DNA of 64,000 bases from NCBI RefSeq assembly GCF_004341505.2, contig NZ_SLYP02000001.1:1127001-1191000 (forward strand). The letters are read 5' to 3'. Within the stretch, counting starts at the first letter, position 1; every line of letters starts with the position of its first letter. Positions 62,662 through 64,000 of the stretch are shown piece by piece. The position numbers were made by a program, and so were the translations under genes. The DNA comes from Sphingomonas sp. JUb134. GTDB lineage: Bacteria > Pseudomonadota > Alphaproteobacteria > Sphingomonadales > Sphingomonadaceae. A model generated the notes under the pieces. That model did not search any database and was not told the origin of the DNA. It saw only the letters and a program-made list of their open reading frames with translations.

Positions 62662-63522
62662 TCAGCCCTGGGGCGCGGCCGGCGCGGGGGCGGCCCCGGT
62701 GTCGGCGGCGACAGGCGCCGGGGTGGCGCCGCCGTCGCGGGCACGCAGCGCCTGGGCGCTGACGCCGATGTCCTTGATCGGGCGGGCGCCGCTGCCGAGC
62801 GGGGCCACCGACGATCCGTTGATGGTGACCGTCAGCTTGTCCGGGCGGCCGACGTTGATCATCGGGCCGTTGGCATCGACGGGCACGTCATAGCGCTCGC
62901 CCGCGGTCATCGTCTTCTGCATCAGCGTCTTGCCGGCGGCGTCATAGACGCGGACCCACACTTCGTCGGTGGCGGTGAGCGTCACCTGACTGCCGGTCAC
63001 GGGCGCGGCCGGTGCGGCAACGGCCGGGGAGGCGGCGGGCACCGGCATCACGCCGAGCTCGCTCTCCGCCGTCGCCTGCTGCGCGGGCGGCGCGTCCCCG
63101 CCGCTGAGCAGGGTGGTGCCGAACCAGATGGCGAGCAGAAGCAGGATCAGGCCACCCGCGATCAACCCGCCGGTGGCGAGCCCGCGCGAGGGAAGCCGCG
63201 GGGGCGCATGGGGCTGAAGGTCGGGCTTGGGCTCGCGCCGCTGGTAGCTGGTGTCGAGCTCGCGGCGCAGATCGCGGGCGAGCGCCACTTCGTCCACGCC
63301 CACCGCCCGCGCGTAGGAGCGGCCGAAGCCCATCGCATAGGTGGTGGACGGCAGCTGGGAGAAGTTCGACGTCTCGATCGCCTCCAGATGCCGCTGCGGG
63401 ATCCGAGTACGCGCCGCTACCTCGGCCAGGTCGAGGCCCTGGGCCTCGCGCGCCTGCCGCAACCGTTCGCCTGCCGTCATCGCTGCCGGGCTCCGTTCCA
63501 CGGCGCCCTCGCCCTCACCCAT
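62662..63522 (-). CDS. rodZ: RodZ-like helix-turn-helix membrane protein
   Basis: This 286-residue protein has an N-terminal HTH (about 15-70, LRQAREAQGLDLAEVAARTRIPQRHLEAIE), a transmembrane helix (about 120-140) and a C-terminal DUF4115 domain. That is the RodZ arrangement, which anchors MreB to control cell shape. I chose ATG 63522, which follows GTGGAGACTGGA; a GTG at 63588 is possible but adds an unlike extension. The Ala/Pro tail after the last domain is long. Confidence 0.88.
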   Translation of the reverse strand: MGEGEGAVERSPAAMTAGERLRQAREAQGLDLAEVAARTRIPQRHLEAIETSNFSQLPSTTYAMGFGRSYARAVGVDEVALARDLRRELDTSYQRREPKPDLQPHAPPRLPSRGLATGGLIAGGLILLLLAIWFGTTLLSGGDAPPAQQATAESELGVMPVPAASPAVAAPAAPVTGSQVTLTATDEVWVRVYDAAGKTLMQKTMTAGERYDVPVDANGPMINVGRPDKLTVTINGSSVAPLGSGARPIKDIGVSAQALRARDGGATPAPVAADTGAAPAPAAPQG

Positions 63523-63633
63523 TCCAGTCTCCACGCGGGGAATATTCACCAAGGTCGCGCCCCCGTCTTCGGGGCAGGTTTCGGACACGCATAAACCTGT
63601 GTCAACGTCGGGAGGCGCGTATCCGCCGCCGTT

Positions 63634-64000
63634 TCACGCCAGTTCAACCCCATTGTCAGTCGCCCAGGCGGTCAGCGCGGCCCGCATGTCGGGCGGTGGG
63701 GCTGCCAGCAGCCGCTCCATGGTCGCGGTGATGGCGGCGCGATCGAGCGAATGGATCATCGCCTTGATCGGGCCGACCGCGGCCGGCGTGATCGAAAGCC
63801 GGTCGATGCCGAGGCCGAGCAGCGCCATTGCTTCGAGCGAGCGCCCGCCCATCTCGCCGCACACGGTGACCGGGACGCCGGCATCGCGGGTGGCACGCAC
63901 CACCCGGCGCAGGAAGCGCAGGATCGCCGGGCTCAGCCAGTCGTAGCGCAACGCCAGCTGCGGGTGCGCGCGATCGGCCGCGAACAGGAACTGGGTGAGG
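63634..64000 (-). CDS. ptsP: PtsP phosphoenolpyruvate-protein phosphotransferase, 3' end
   Basis: Only the last about 120 codons are in the window. The frame runs off the right edge; bases 63952-64000 read LTQFLFAADRAHPQLALR before the YDWLSP segment. This is the C-terminal part of enzyme I-type PEP phosphotransferases, with VCGEMGGRSLEAMALLGLGIDRLSITP. It fits the nitrogen enzyme I PtsP, whose N-terminal GAF domain lies outside. It is divergent in role but not in strand from rodZ (same strand, 111 bp apart). Confidence 0.85.
   Translation of the reverse strand, partial: LTQFLFAADRAHPQLALRYDWLSPAILRFLRRVVRATRDAGVPVTVCGEMGGRSLEAMALLGLGIDRLSITPAAVGPIKAMIHSLDRAAITATMERLLAAPPPDMRAALTAWATDNGVELA

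Overview
The window is a dense, high-GC bacterial chromosome segment. Gene content points to an alphaproteobacterium of the order Sphingomonadales, most likely Sphingomonas or a close relative. The supporting genes are a DivK response regulator, an NrnC-type short RNase D, CarD, FdxA, the ligase/exonuclease/helicase/PdeM repair set, RcnB-type and GIN-domain secreted proteins, a SUV3-like helicase, and a bacteriophytochrome with heme oxygenase. I see no rRNA, tRNA, CRISPR or prophage. One intact IS630-family insertion sequence is present, along with many short palindromic intergenic repeats.

Layout. 1-3.5 kb: HAD hydrolase, DUF3572, divK, rpmG, a small hypothetical, a GDT1-like membrane protein, Dps and DUF1328. 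3.5-4.7 kb: IS630 element inserted exactly at the DUF1328 stop codon. 4.7-9.6 kb: DUF6265 protein, ATP-dependent DNA ligase, glutaminyl cyclase, a double cold-shock-domain protein and nrnC. 9.6-13.3 kb: LPS transport genes lptC-lptA-lptB, then rpoN. 13.3-19.3 kb: ClC channel, then the ligase-associated exonuclease, a small membrane protein, the DEXH helicase and PdeM. 19.3-22.4 kb: two GIN-domain proteins, carD, fdxA and an S4 protein. 22.3-33 kb: SUV3-like helicase, M23 peptidase, HerA-type ATPase, TIGR02186 protein, TauE/SafE exporter, and an NfrA-C-like protein with an NfrB-like glycosyltransferase. 33.4-40.2 kb: RcnB, BamE, a cytochrome bc1 assembly chaperone, YceD, an MFS transporter, thiolase, an SMP-30 protein and an atypical SDR. 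40.3-43 kb: bacteriophytochrome kinase and heme oxygenase, convergent. 43.3-46.5 kb: UdgX, hemerythrin and a radical SAM DNA-repair protein. 46.6-56.3 kb: membrane protein, COQ7, DsbB, CtpA, EnvC, RlmH, RsfS, NadD, an aldo/keto reductase and ProA. 56.4-58.4 kb: DUF3667 protein and two AT-richer membrane ORFs. 58.5-64 kb: ftsH, tilS, cpoB, rodZ, and the 3' end of ptsP running off the window.

Several groups appear to work together. LptC/A/B export LPS and BamE assembles the outer membrane. CtpA, EnvC, the M23 peptidase, RodZ and CpoB act on the cell wall and division. RlmH, RsfS, RpmG, NrnC and the SUV3-like helicase act on ribosomes and RNA. Two DNA-repair clusters are present: the four-part ligase module split into two places, and UdgX with the radical SAM protein, with a hemerythrin between them.

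The most notable non-coding signal is a family of 16 copies of a stem-loop repeat: an 8-bp stem, a CTKC tetraloop, a 5' CCTGG and a 3' ACGG. Twelve copies form six inverted doublets resembling REPINs. A second repeat type of about 105-111 bp occurs twice with apparent covariation. No RAYT transposase for either family lies in the window.
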